From NCBI RefSeq assembly GCF_006539165.1, contig NZ_BJMM01000058.1:1-36002 (forward strand): 36,002 nucleotides of DNA, in the 5' to 3' direction. The notes under the pieces were generated by a model. That model saw only the letters and a list, made by a program, of their open reading frames with translations, was not told the DNA's origin and did not search any database. Each line of letters opens with the position of its first letter. Positions within the stretch are counted from its first letter, which is position 1. Positions 8,338 through 15,309 of this stretch are shown here, one piece after another. A program made the translations under genes and the position numbers. Source of the stretch: Streptomyces cacaoi (GTDB lineage: Bacteria; Actinomycetota; Actinomycetes; Streptomycetales; Streptomycetaceae).

Positions 8338-8771
8338 GTCGCTCCTTCTTTCTCGTCCCGGGGCGCCGCGCGGGCGGACGCCCCGTCGTCCCCGGTGGCC
8401 GGCTCCCGCTGCCGCCGCTCCTGCGTGGCGGAGGACGGCGGCGAGGAGGCCGGCTCCTGATCGGTGAGGGTTTCCGCCGCCCGCGCGACGACCTGGGGCG
8501 TCAGCGTGAGGGCGAACGGAGCGACCTCGTAGAACTTCATGGCCTTGCCGTTGTCCGACAGTTCCAGCGACCCGACGACGAGCCCGGCCGCCTCCAGCCG
8601 CTGTAGATGCATGTGGAGCAGCGGACGGCTCATGCCGATCTCGCGGGCGAGCCTGCTGACGTAGTTCCGCCCCTCGTGGAGCGCCGCGACGATCCGCATA
8701 CGGTGCGGATTGCCGAGCGCCGCGAGGGCCTTCAGCAGCTCGTCTCCCGTCGGGGTCTCGATCGCGCTCAC
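8334..8771 (-). CDS. ArsR-like winged-helix transcriptional regulator
   Basis: This 145-residue DNA-binding protein contains LLKALAALGNPHRMRIVAAL near residues 11-31, the opening of an ArsR-type winged helix. A recognition-helix region follows (LAREIGMSRPLLHMHLQRLEAAGLV). No metal-binding Cys motif (ELCVCDL type) is present, so metal sensing is unlikely. The C-terminal 45 residues are Ser/Glu/Arg-rich and look disordered. The start is GTG at 8771, with AGAGGGG at the right distance; the longer open frame upstream reads through non-coding sequence. It is coupled by a 4-base overlap to the small coiled-coil membrane protein. The target is unknown; the neighbouring MMPL exporter is a candidate. 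Confidence 0.85.
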   Translation of the reverse strand: MSAIETPTGDELLKALAALGNPHRMRIVAALHEGRNYVSRLAREIGMSRPLLHMHLQRLEAAGLVVGSLELSDNGKAMKFYEVAPFALTLTPQVVARAAETLTDQEPASSPPSSATQERRQREPATGDDGASARAAPRDEKEGAT

Positions 8772-8881
8772 CGCGACCCCTCTCTGTCCGGTGCGTAAGA
8801 AAAAGCTGACACGTGAAGGAGCGGACTGTCGAGCTTCGCGCGGAGAACTCCGGGGCGGCTCAGGGTTCCCCCTGACACAGC

Positions 8882-8911
8882 TGCGGGAGGGCCCTGACGG
8901 ACCCTCCCGCA
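8882..8911 (-). terminator. Terminator of the Lys/Gly/Asn-tail membrane protein gene
   Basis: A perfect 10-bp stem, TGCGGGAGGG (8882-8891) with CCCTCCCGCA (8902-8911), has a 10-base loop and lies 27 bases past the stop at 8938 on the minus strand. Confidence 0.7.
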
Positions 8912-8937
8912 CACCGGCTCGCCTCCCTGTCGGAAGC

Positions 8938-9573
8938 TCAGCTCTGCTTCTTCTTCCCGGCCTTCTTGCCGGGCTTGCTCCCCGGCTGGTTCCCCGCCTT
9001 GTTCCCGGGGTTCCCCGTTTTGTTTCCGGGCTTGTTTCCGGGCTTGTTTCCGGGCTTGTTCCCTGGCTTCTTGCCGGTGCCGTCCTTGCGGCGGCCCGCC
9101 GGGTTCCCGGTGCGGGAGGTGCGCAGCCGCTCGTACCGCTCCAGCGCCGCCTCGTACTCGCTCCGGTACAGCTTCTCGCCGGGCGCCTCGACACAGCTGC
9201 GCAGCGCGTAGGCGACGAGCACCCCGATGAAACCGATGATCCGGATGCTGCGCATCGACGACTCCGCGGCCACGTCCCGGGAGTCCGGGCGCCGGGTGAA
9301 GGAGGTCAGCGTGCGCGAGAACGCCAGCGCACTGCACACCGCGAACGCGATGACGAGCAGGATCGTCGCCCAGCTGCCGATGTCCGCCACGGCCACGCCC
9401 TCGTAGGCGAAACGCAGCACGAACGCGCCCGCGACGGCGAGCACCAGGGAACCGGCGGCCAGGCCCGCGCGGCGCAGGAAGTAGCCACCGGAGTGGTCGA
9501 CCCATGTGGTGCCGTAGAAGCGGATCGGCTCCGGCGCGGGTTCGCTGGGGGTGTTCTTCGGGCTCTGACGCAC
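8938..9573 (-). CDS. Membrane protein with basic Lys-Pro-Gly-Asn repeat tail
   Basis: This 211-residue protein is of unknown function. Three to four hydrophobic segments (about residues 38-58, 64-86 and 112-128) follow a cytoplasmic N-terminus containing IRFYGTTWVDHSGGYFLRR. The last 50 residues are a strongly basic low-complexity tail made of (K)PGNK repeats ending KKAGKKKQS. The tail is encoded by 12-bp DNA repeats, so it may vary in length between strains. A basic repeat tail like this could bind nucleic acid, acidic phospholipid or teichoic acid, but nothing in the sequence decides. The ATG at 9573 is the first in-frame start that fits the N-terminal segment. It is transcribed alone between ilvD and the regulator pair, with terminators on both sides. 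Confidence 0.8.
   Translation of the reverse strand: MRQSPKNTPSEPAPEPIRFYGTTWVDHSGGYFLRRAGLAAGSLVLAVAGAFVLRFAYEGVAVADIGSWATILLVIAFAVCSALAFSRTLTSFTRRPDSRDVAAESSMRSIRIIGFIGVLVAYALRSCVEAPGEKLYRSEYEAALERYERLRTSRTGNPAGRRKDGTGKKPGNKPGNKPGNKPGNKTGNPGNKAGNQPGSKPGKKAGKKKQS
9020..9066. repeat. 12-bp tandem repeat encoding PGNK units
   Basis: Near-perfect copies of TTGTTTCCGGGC, read as Lys-Pro-Gly-Asn on the minus strand, run through the C-terminal tail of the membrane protein gene, with diverged copies on both sides (8960-9075). Confidence 0.85.
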
Positions 9574-9603
9574 CCCTCGATTATGGCCGCACGGCTCCGG
9601 GCC

Positions 9604-9635
9604 CCCGGGGGCGGGGAGCCTTCCCCGCCCCCGGG
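9604..9635 (-). terminator. ilvD terminator
   Basis: A perfect 13-bp inverted repeat, CCCGGGGGCGGGG (9604-9616) with its complement at 9623-9635 and a 6-base loop, lies 42 bases beyond the ilvD stop. Confidence 0.75.
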
Positions 9636-9676
9636 ACGGAACCGGGCCGAACCGGAACGGAACCGGCCGGAAGCGC

Positions 9677-11527
9677 TCAGCCCAGCAGGGAGACGTCGCG
9701 GACCGCGCCCCGGTCGGCGCTGGTCGCCATCGCCGCGTACGCGCGCAGCGCCGTGGAGACCTTGCGCTCGCGGGCCTTGGGTGCGTAGGCGCCGGCCAGC
9801 GCCTCGCGGCGGGCGGCGAGCTGCTCGTCGGGAACGTTCAGCCGCATCGTGCGCCCGGGGATGTCGATGACGATCTCATCACCGTCCTCGACCAGCGCGA
9901 TCGCGCCGCCGCCGGCCGCCTCGGGCGAGACATGGCCGATGGACAGCCCCGAAGTACCCCCGGAGAAGCGGCCGTCGGTCACCAGGGCGCACGCCTTGCC
10001 CAGGCCCCGGCCCTTGAGGAAGGACGTCGGGTAGAGCATCTCCTGCATACCCGGGCCGCCCTTGGGGCCCTCGTAGCGGATGACGACGACGTCGCCCTCC
10101 TTGACCGTCTTGTCCAGGATCTTCTGCACGGCCTCCTCCTGGGACTCGCACACGACGGCGGGCCCGGTGAAGGTGAGGATCGACTCGTCCACGCCGGCGG
10201 TCTTCACCACACAGCCGTTCTCGGCGAGGTTGCCGTACAGCACCGCCAGACCGCCCTCGGTGGAGTAGGCGTGCGCCAGATCCCGGATGCAGCCGCCGGC
10301 CGCGTCCGTGTCCAGGCTGTCCCACCGCTCCGACTGCGAGAACGCCTCGGCCGAGCGGACACAGCCGGGGGCCGCGTGGAACAGCTCGACGGCCTCGGCG
10401 GACGGCGAACCCCCGCGGATGTCCCAGGACTTGAGCCAGTCGGCCAGGCTGTCGGAGTGCACCGCGTGCACGTCCTCGTTGAGCAGGCCGCCGCGGTACA
10501 GCTCGCCCAGGATGGCGGGGATGCCGCCGGCGCGGTGCACGTCCTCCATGTAGTACGTGCCGCCCGGGGCGACGTTCGGGGCGACCTTCGCCAGGCAGGG
10601 CAGCTGCCGCGAGAGGGCGTCGATGTCCTTCATCGTGAAGTCCAGCTCCGCCTCCTGGGCCGCCGCCAGCAGGTGCAGGATCGTGTTGGTGGAGCCGCCC
10701 ATGGCGATGTCCAGGGCCATCGCGTTCTCGAACGCGGCGCGCGAGCTGACGCTGCGCGGCAGGACCGTCGCGTCGTCCTGGTCGTAGTAGCGCTCCGCGA
10801 TCCGGACGACGGTGCGGCCGGCCTCCTCGTACAGGGCGCGGCGCGCGGTGTGGGTGGCCAGCACCGAGCCGTTGCCGGGCAGCGCCAGACCGATGGCCTC
10901 GGTGAGGCAGTTCATCGAGTTGGCGGTGAACATGCCGGAACACGAGCCGCAGGTCGGGCAGGCGTTGTCCTCGATACGGCGCAGATCCTCGTCCGAGACC
11001 GCCTCGTTCGCCGAGTCGGAGATGGCGGTGATCAGATCCAGCTTGCGGACGGTGCCGTCGACGAGGGTCGTCGTACCGGACTCCATGGGGCCGCCGGAGA
11101 CGAAGACCGTGGGGATGTTGAGCCGCATGGCGGCCATCAGCATCCCGGGCGTGATCTTGTCGCAGTTGGAGATGCAGATCAGCGCGTCCGCGCAGTGCGC
11201 CTCGACCATGTACTCGACGCTGTCCGCGATCAGGTCGCGGGACGGCAGCGAGTAGAGCATCCCGCCGTGGCCCATGGCGATGCCGTCGTCGACCGCGATG
11301 GAGTTGAACTCGCGCGGAATCCCGCCGGCCGCCTTGATCGCGTCCGAGACGATACGGCCCACGGGCTGAAGGTGGGTGTGGCCCGGCACGAACTCCGTGA
11401 AGCTGTTGGCTACGGCGATGACCGGCTTGCCGAAGTCCTCACGCGCTACACCGGACGCCTGCATGAGGGCACGGGCCCCCGCCATGTTGCGTCCGTGGGT
11501 GACGGTGCGGGACCTCAGCTCGGGCAT
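9677..11527 (-). CDS. ilvD: Dihydroxy-acid dehydratase
   Basis: This 616-residue enzyme dehydrates 2,3-dihydroxy-3-methylbutanoate (and the isoleucine-pathway analogue) to the 2-keto acid, a shared step of valine, isoleucine, leucine and pantothenate synthesis. Iron-sulfur and active-site marks are clear: CISNCDKITPGM near residue 122 and CPTCGSCSGMFTANSMNC near 195, plus SGGTSGLSIGH near the C-terminus. Length equals the long IlvD type. The ATG at 11527 starts the canonical MPELRSRTVTHGRNMAGARALM and has GGGAG upstream; the 21 extra upstream codons are leader. It is monocistronic, with its own terminator. TAAGGT at 11594-11599 is a candidate -10. Confidence 0.97.
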   Translation of the reverse strand: MPELRSRTVTHGRNMAGARALMQASGVAREDFGKPVIAVANSFTEFVPGHTHLQPVGRIVSDAIKAAGGIPREFNSIAVDDGIAMGHGGMLYSLPSRDLIADSVEYMVEAHCADALICISNCDKITPGMLMAAMRLNIPTVFVSGGPMESGTTTLVDGTVRKLDLITAISDSANEAVSDEDLRRIEDNACPTCGSCSGMFTANSMNCLTEAIGLALPGNGSVLATHTARRALYEEAGRTVVRIAERYYDQDDATVLPRSVSSRAAFENAMALDIAMGGSTNTILHLLAAAQEAELDFTMKDIDALSRQLPCLAKVAPNVAPGGTYYMEDVHRAGGIPAILGELYRGGLLNEDVHAVHSDSLADWLKSWDIRGGSPSAEAVELFHAAPGCVRSAEAFSQSERWDSLDTDAAGGCIRDLAHAYSTEGGLAVLYGNLAENGCVVKTAGVDESILTFTGPAVVCESQEEAVQKILDKTVKEGDVVVIRYEGPKGGPGMQEMLYPTSFLKGRGLGKACALVTDGRFSGGTSGLSIGHVSPEAAGGGAIALVEDGDEIVIDIPGRTMRLNVPDEQLAARREALAGAYAPKARERKVSTALRAYAAMATSADRGAVRDVSLLG

Positions 11528-11958
11528 GGCTGCCTCTCCCTTGGTGCGTGCGACCGCGCCGAGCGGCCGGCCGCTGCGGTACTGGAACACTCGACCTTAC
11601 GCCCGCAGCTCAAGATCCGGACAGGGGGTCCGTATCGTGGACGGCCCCCGCGGTGCCGCACGGCCCCGGCACCGGGCCGGTCAGATGCTGCTGCACCACC
11701 GGCGCCGGCCGGCTCCCCCACCGGCATCGGCGCCACCGGCCCGACACCGATCACAGACCGCGGCAGCGCCACACCCACCAGCTGCCCGGCCGCCGGATCG
11801 CCCCGCAGCCCGGCATCCGCCACCTCCGCCGCCGCCTTCAGCTCCCGCGCCCCCGGCCCGCTCCCCGCGGCCTCCCGCGCCGGACGGCCCGGACCCCGCC
11901 GGGCCCGCTCTGCCGACCGGCCCCGGCGTCCTGCCGCCGGTCGTGGTGCGGCCACCCC
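11528..11958 (-). other. 431-bp gap with an unconvincing open frame
   Basis: Between ilvD and the isomerase gene there is an open minus-strand frame starting with GTG at 11955, three bases after the isomerase stop, and ending inside ilvD at 11515. Its middle part (about 11700-11850) has high-GC third positions and an aliphatic stretch (GQLVGVALPRSVIGVGPVAPMPVG). The first 25 codons and everything past 11660, which is the ilvD leader, do not look coding. I recognise no domain. It may be a small diverged gene or a decayed remnant, and I do not call it as a gene. Confidence 0.35.
11594..11599 (-). promoter_or_regulatory. Candidate -10 element for ilvD
   Basis: TAAGGT on the minus strand lies 66 bases upstream of the ilvD ATG. 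No clear -35 sequence is seen. No peptide leader with branched-chain codons or obvious attenuator hairpin was found between it and ilvD. Confidence 0.3.
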
Positions 11959-12792
11959 TCACCCGTCGGCCCGCCGGAGATGCCCGGGCGCGGTCGCCAG
12001 ATGCAGCCGGGTGTACGCCAGCGCCTCGGCCAGATCCTCCTCGCGCTCCGCCGCCGACATCGCCCGGCGCGTATTGACCTCCACGACGACATGACCGTCG
12101 AACCCGCGGGCCGCCAGCAGCTCCAGCAGCTCCGCGCACGGCTGCGAACCCCGGCCCGGCACCAGATGCTCGTCCTTCGCCGAACCCAGACCGTCCGCGA
12201 TATGCACATGACCGAGCCGGTCGCCCATGCGCTCGACCATGGCGAGAGTGTCGGTACGCGCCGTCGCCGTGTGCGACAGATCGATGGTGAAGTGCCGGTA
12301 GTCGTTCTCCGTCGGATCCCAGTTCGGCGCGTACGCCAGCATCTCCCGGTCCCGGTACCGCCACGGGTACATGTTCTCGACCGCGAACCGCACATCCGTC
12401 TCCTCGGCCATGCGCCACACACCGCGCTCGAACTCCCGCGCGTAGGAACGCTGCCAGCGGAACGGCGGATGCACGACGACGGTCGAGGCACCCAGCGTCT
12501 CCGCCGCAGCGCGCGCCCTGACCAGCTTCGCCCACGGATCCGTCGACCAGACCCGCTGCGTGATCAACAGACACGGTGCGTGCACGGCCAGGATCGGCAC
12601 ACCGTGGAAATCGGACAGCCTGCGCAACGCCTCCACGTCCTGACTGACCGGGTCCGTCCACACCATGACCTCGACACCGTCATAGCCGAGACGCGCGGCG
12701 ATCTCGAAAGCGGCCGCCGTCGACTCCGGATACACGGACGCCGTCGACAGCGCCACCTTCGCCACGGGGACGCGCACGGTTCGCTCGGACAC
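11959..12792 (-). CDS. Sugar-phosphate isomerase/epimerase-like TIM barrel protein
   Basis: This 277-residue protein is of the xylose-isomerase-like TIM barrel superfamily (AP endonuclease 2/IolE type). It shows the expected strand-end residues: LGYDGVEVMVW near 36-46, ILAVHAPC, VVVHPPF, FAVENMYP with the metal-ligand Glu, IDLSHTA, HVHIADG and VVVEVNTR near the end. These supply a divalent-metal site for isomerisation or epimerisation of a sugar or sugar phosphate; the real substrate is unknown. The GTG at 12792 is supported by TAGGCT seven bases upstream (12800-12805), giving a leaderless arrangement. The next gene on the minus strand, after a 431-bp gap, is ilvD. The gene lies downstream of ppx with a 346-bp gap, so it is probably a single-gene unit. 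Confidence 0.85.
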   Translation of the reverse strand: MSERTVRVPVAKVALSTASVYPESTAAAFEIAARLGYDGVEVMVWTDPVSQDVEALRRLSDFHGVPILAVHAPCLLITQRVWSTDPWAKLVRARAAAETLGASTVVVHPPFRWQRSYAREFERGVWRMAEETDVRFAVENMYPWRYRDREMLAYAPNWDPTENDYRHFTIDLSHTATARTDTLAMVERMGDRLGHVHIADGLGSAKDEHLVPGRGSQPCAELLELLAARGFDGHVVVEVNTRRAMSAAEREEDLAEALAYTRLHLATAPGHLRRADG

Positions 12793-12799
12793 GACAGCC

Positions 12800-12805
12800 A
12801 GCCTA
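12800..12805 (-). promoter_or_regulatory. Candidate leaderless -10 for the TIM-barrel gene
   Basis: TAGGCT on the minus strand ends seven bases before the GTG start at 12792, matching the -10 spacing expected for leaderless transcription. Confidence 0.45.
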
Positions 12806-13138
12806 AGACGCAGGCCGGGGCGGGCGGCCGCGAGCGGGGGCGATGTGCGCTGTCACACCCGGGGTGCCCGGGGTGCCCGGGTGCCCCGGTTGCCTGGGCG
12901 CCCGGCTGTCGGTGGTGTTTGTGGCTGTTACGTGCCTGGGGCCTCGCCGATGCGTCGCCGTTCTCTGGCGTGGCCCCGGCAGGGTTCACGCTTTTCGGGT
13001 GTTTGAGGCGGGGCGGGGCGTGCGGTGGCGGCAGCCTGGGCCGGGGTGAAGCGGGGCGGGGTAGGGTTTTCGCAGGTCAGGTGGTGGCGGGCGGTGGGCG
13101 CGGCTTCCTTGATGGGTGGGCCCATCCCTCGACACCCC
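12806..13138. other. Gene-free gap with a G/C-rich repeat
   Basis: About 333 bp between the isomerase promoter and the ppx stop hold no open frame with coding character. At 12861-12887 there are about three tandem copies of GGGGTGCCC. A possible short stem can form there with GGGCGCCC-type sequence 15 bases on, but it is imperfect. Nothing else is seen. Confidence 0.5.
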
Positions 13139-14074
13139 CTACCCCACCCCACCCAACCCCCCCAACCTCCGCAGGATCACCCCTTCCCGCAGCGCCCAGG
13201 GGCAGATCTCCAGTCGGGTCACGCCGAACAGGTCCATGGCGCCCTCCGCCACCAGCGCCCCGGCGACGAGCTGCCGCGCCCGTCCTTCCGAGACGCCGGG
13301 CAGCTGCGCCCGCTCCTCCGCCGTCATGGCCGCCAGCTTCGGCACCCACTCCTCCAGCGAGCCGCGGTCCAGCTCACGCTGCGCGTTCTGCCCCTCACCC
13401 GAGCCGGGCGCGCCGGCGATCCGGGCGAGCTGTTTGAACGTCTTGGACGTGCCGACGACATGGTCCGGCGGCCCGAGCCGGCTGAACTCCCCGACGACAC
13501 GGGCGATCTCGGCACGCACATGACGGCGCAGGTCCCGCACATCCCCCTGCTCGGGCGGGTCGCCGGGCAGCCGCGCCGAGGTGAGCCGGCCGGCTCCGAG
13601 GGGCAGCGAGGCCACCGCGTCCGGCTCCTCGTCGAGGCCGTAGGCGATCTCCAGGGAGCCACCGCCGATGTCGAGCACCAGCAGCCGCCCCGCCGACCAG
13701 CCGAACCAGCGCCGCACCGCGAGGAACGTCAGCCGCGCCTCGTCGGCCCCGGAGAGCACCTCCAGTTCGATGCCGGTGTCCTGGGCGACGCGGTCGAGCA
13801 CTTCTTCCGCGTTGGACGCCTCGCGCACCGCGGAGGTCGCGAACGGCAGCAGTTCCTCGACGCCCTTGTCCTCCGAGATGCGGCGGGCCTGGGTCAGCGT
13901 CGAGGAGATCCGGACGATGCCCTCCTCGCTGATCGCCCCGTCGGCGTCGAGGAGTTCGGCGAGTTTGAGGGTCTCCTTGTGGGAGTACGCGGGCAGCGGC
14001 CGTGCGCCGGGGTGCGCGTCGACCACGAGCAGGTGGACGGTGTTCGAGCCCACGTCCAGGACACCGAGTCTCAT
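13139..14074 (-). CDS. Ppx/GppA family phosphatase
   Basis: This 311-residue member of the exopolyphosphatase/guanosine pentaphosphatase family carries the actin-like (ASKHA) fold. The phosphate-1 motif LDVGSNTVHLLVVD is at residues 5-18 and the phosphate-2 motif LDIGGGSLEI near 138-147. Related enzymes hydrolyse polyphosphate and/or convert pppGpp to ppGpp. The protein has only the two catalytic lobes, like short actinobacterial Ppx1/Ppx2, and lacks the C-terminal HD-like domain of long Ppx. It ends in a Gly/Leu-rich tail. Which substrate dominates cannot be told from sequence. The ATG at 14074 has TAGCGT six bases upstream, suggesting leaderless transcription. It is divergent from the cysteine-rich gene. 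Confidence 0.93.
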   Translation of the reverse strand: MRLGVLDVGSNTVHLLVVDAHPGARPLPAYSHKETLKLAELLDADGAISEEGIVRISSTLTQARRISEDKGVEELLPFATSAVREASNAEEVLDRVAQDTGIELEVLSGADEARLTFLAVRRWFGWSAGRLLVLDIGGGSLEIAYGLDEEPDAVASLPLGAGRLTSARLPGDPPEQGDVRDLRRHVRAEIARVVGEFSRLGPPDHVVGTSKTFKQLARIAGAPGSGEGQNAQRELDRGSLEEWVPKLAAMTAEERAQLPGVSEGRARQLVAGALVAEGAMDLFGVTRLEICPWALREGVILRRLGGLGGVG

Positions 14075-14080
14075 GACAGC

Positions 14081-14086
14081 ACGCTA
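14081..14086 (-). promoter_or_regulatory. Candidate leaderless -10 for ppx
   Basis: TAGCGT on the minus strand is followed by exactly six bases and the ATG at 14074. No Shine-Dalgarno sequence fits between them. Confidence 0.5.
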
Positions 14087-14169
14087 GCCCCCTCCGCCGG
14101 AGCCCGCCGAAGCGGAGCAGCAGGCTCCGTGGCAAGGTGCGGCGTGTGGGGGCGTTCGGACGTGCCCCG

Positions 14170-14175
14170 TACGCT
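14170..14175 (+). promoter_or_regulatory. Candidate leaderless -10 for the cysteine-rich gene
   Basis: TACGCT is followed by exactly six bases and then GTG at 14182. This spacing is the reason for preferring the GTG over the in-frame ATG at 14188. Confidence 0.45.
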
Positions 14176-14181
14176 GGGCGC

Positions 14182-15162
14182 GTGGGTATGACGAAAGCGG
14201 CGAAGCGTAAGAACCAGGGCGACGCCCGCGGGGCGCGGACCGCATCCGCGGCGCCCCCGGCGCGCGACGAGGAGACGGGGCTCGATTTCACGCGCGCCTG
14301 GGTCGAGTTCCCGGACCCGGCCGATGACGAGCAGGTCTTCCGCTGCGATCTGACCTGGCTGACGTCCCGCTGGAACTGCATCTTCGGCCGCGGCTGCCAG
14401 GGCATCACCGCGGGCCGCGCCTCCGACGGCTGCTGCACCCTCGGTGCGCACTTCTCCGACGAGGACGACGAGAAGCGGGTCGCCGAACACGTGGCGAAAC
14501 TCACGCCCGAGACGTGGCAGTTCCACGATGTCGGCACAGGACCGCTCGGCTGGGTCGAGGAGAACGACGAGACCGACGAGGACGGCCGGCCCGAGCGGCA
14601 GACCCGGCGCTGGCAGGGCGCCTGCATCTTCAACAACCGGCCCGGGTTCCCCGGCGGCGCGGGCTGCGCGCTGCACACCCTGGCGCTGCGCGAGGGCCGC
14701 GAGCCGCTGGAGACCAAGCCGGACGTGTGCTGGCAGGTCCCGGTCCGCCGCACCTTCGAGTGGGTGGAGCGGCCGGACGGTGAAGAGGTGCTGTACGTCT
14801 CGATCGGCGAGTACGACCGCAGGGGCTGGGGTCCCGGCGGCCACGATCTGCACTGGTGGTGCACGTCGGCTCCCTCCGCACACGGGGCGGGCGAGCCGGT
14901 CTACGTCTCCTACCGCGCGGAGCTGACGGAGCTGATGGGCGAGGCCGGCTACGCACGTCTGGCCGAGCTGTGCGAGGAACGCCTCTCCTCCCAACTGCCC
15001 CTGCTGGCCCCGCACCCGGCGGACCCGCCCCGGGCCCAGGCACCCGCCCGGGCCTCGACGGACGAGACGGCTCCGGCAGCCCCGACGGACAGGACGGACG
15101 GTACGGACGAGACGCCCCCCGGCCCTGACACCGCCGCAGGCACCGCCCCGACCGCGAACTGA
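14182..15162 (+). CDS. Cysteine-rich protein, DUF3109/YkgJ-like (possible metal or Fe-S binding)
   Basis: This 326-residue cytoplasmic protein (324 from the ATG at 14188) carries conserved-looking cysteine clusters: CIFGRGCQG and GCCTLG near residues 70-95, CIFNN and GAGCALHTLAL near 155-172, PDVCWQVPV near 190 and HWWCTS near 230. The arrangement of GCALH...KP.-.C..-P resembles the Cys motifs of DUF3109/YkgJ-type families, which are thought to bind a metal or iron-sulfur cluster; this is my reading and not a database match. The last 60 residues are Ala/Pro/Thr/Asp-rich and probably disordered. It is divergent from ppx (107-bp gap). The reaction is unknown. Confidence 0.75.
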   Translation: MGMTKAAKRKNQGDARGARTASAAPPARDEETGLDFTRAWVEFPDPADDEQVFRCDLTWLTSRWNCIFGRGCQGITAGRASDGCCTLGAHFSDEDDEKRVAEHVAKLTPETWQFHDVGTGPLGWVEENDETDEDGRPERQTRRWQGACIFNNRPGFPGGAGCALHTLALREGREPLETKPDVCWQVPVRRTFEWVERPDGEEVLYVSIGEYDRRGWGPGGHDLHWWCTSAPSAHGAGEPVYVSYRAELTELMGEAGYARLAELCEERLSSQLPLLAPHPADPPRAQAPARASTDETAPAAPTDRTDGTDETPPGPDTAAGTAPTAN

Positions 15163-15309
15163 GCCGCCCTGCCGCCCCGCACACGCCCGCGGGCCGGGCC
15201 CGCCGTAACAACAGGACGCACCAACCGGGCCCCGCCGCTCCACGGCCGCGCAGCCGCACGACTGCACAACCCCCGGCGCACGGTGCCGGTCCGCTCGCCA
15301 CGGCGGTCC

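Noticed and set aside
12843..13049. Short plus-strand frame in the gap after the TIM-barrel gene
   Set aside because: Its Gly/Pro/Val repeats come from a 9-bp DNA repeat, with no start signal.
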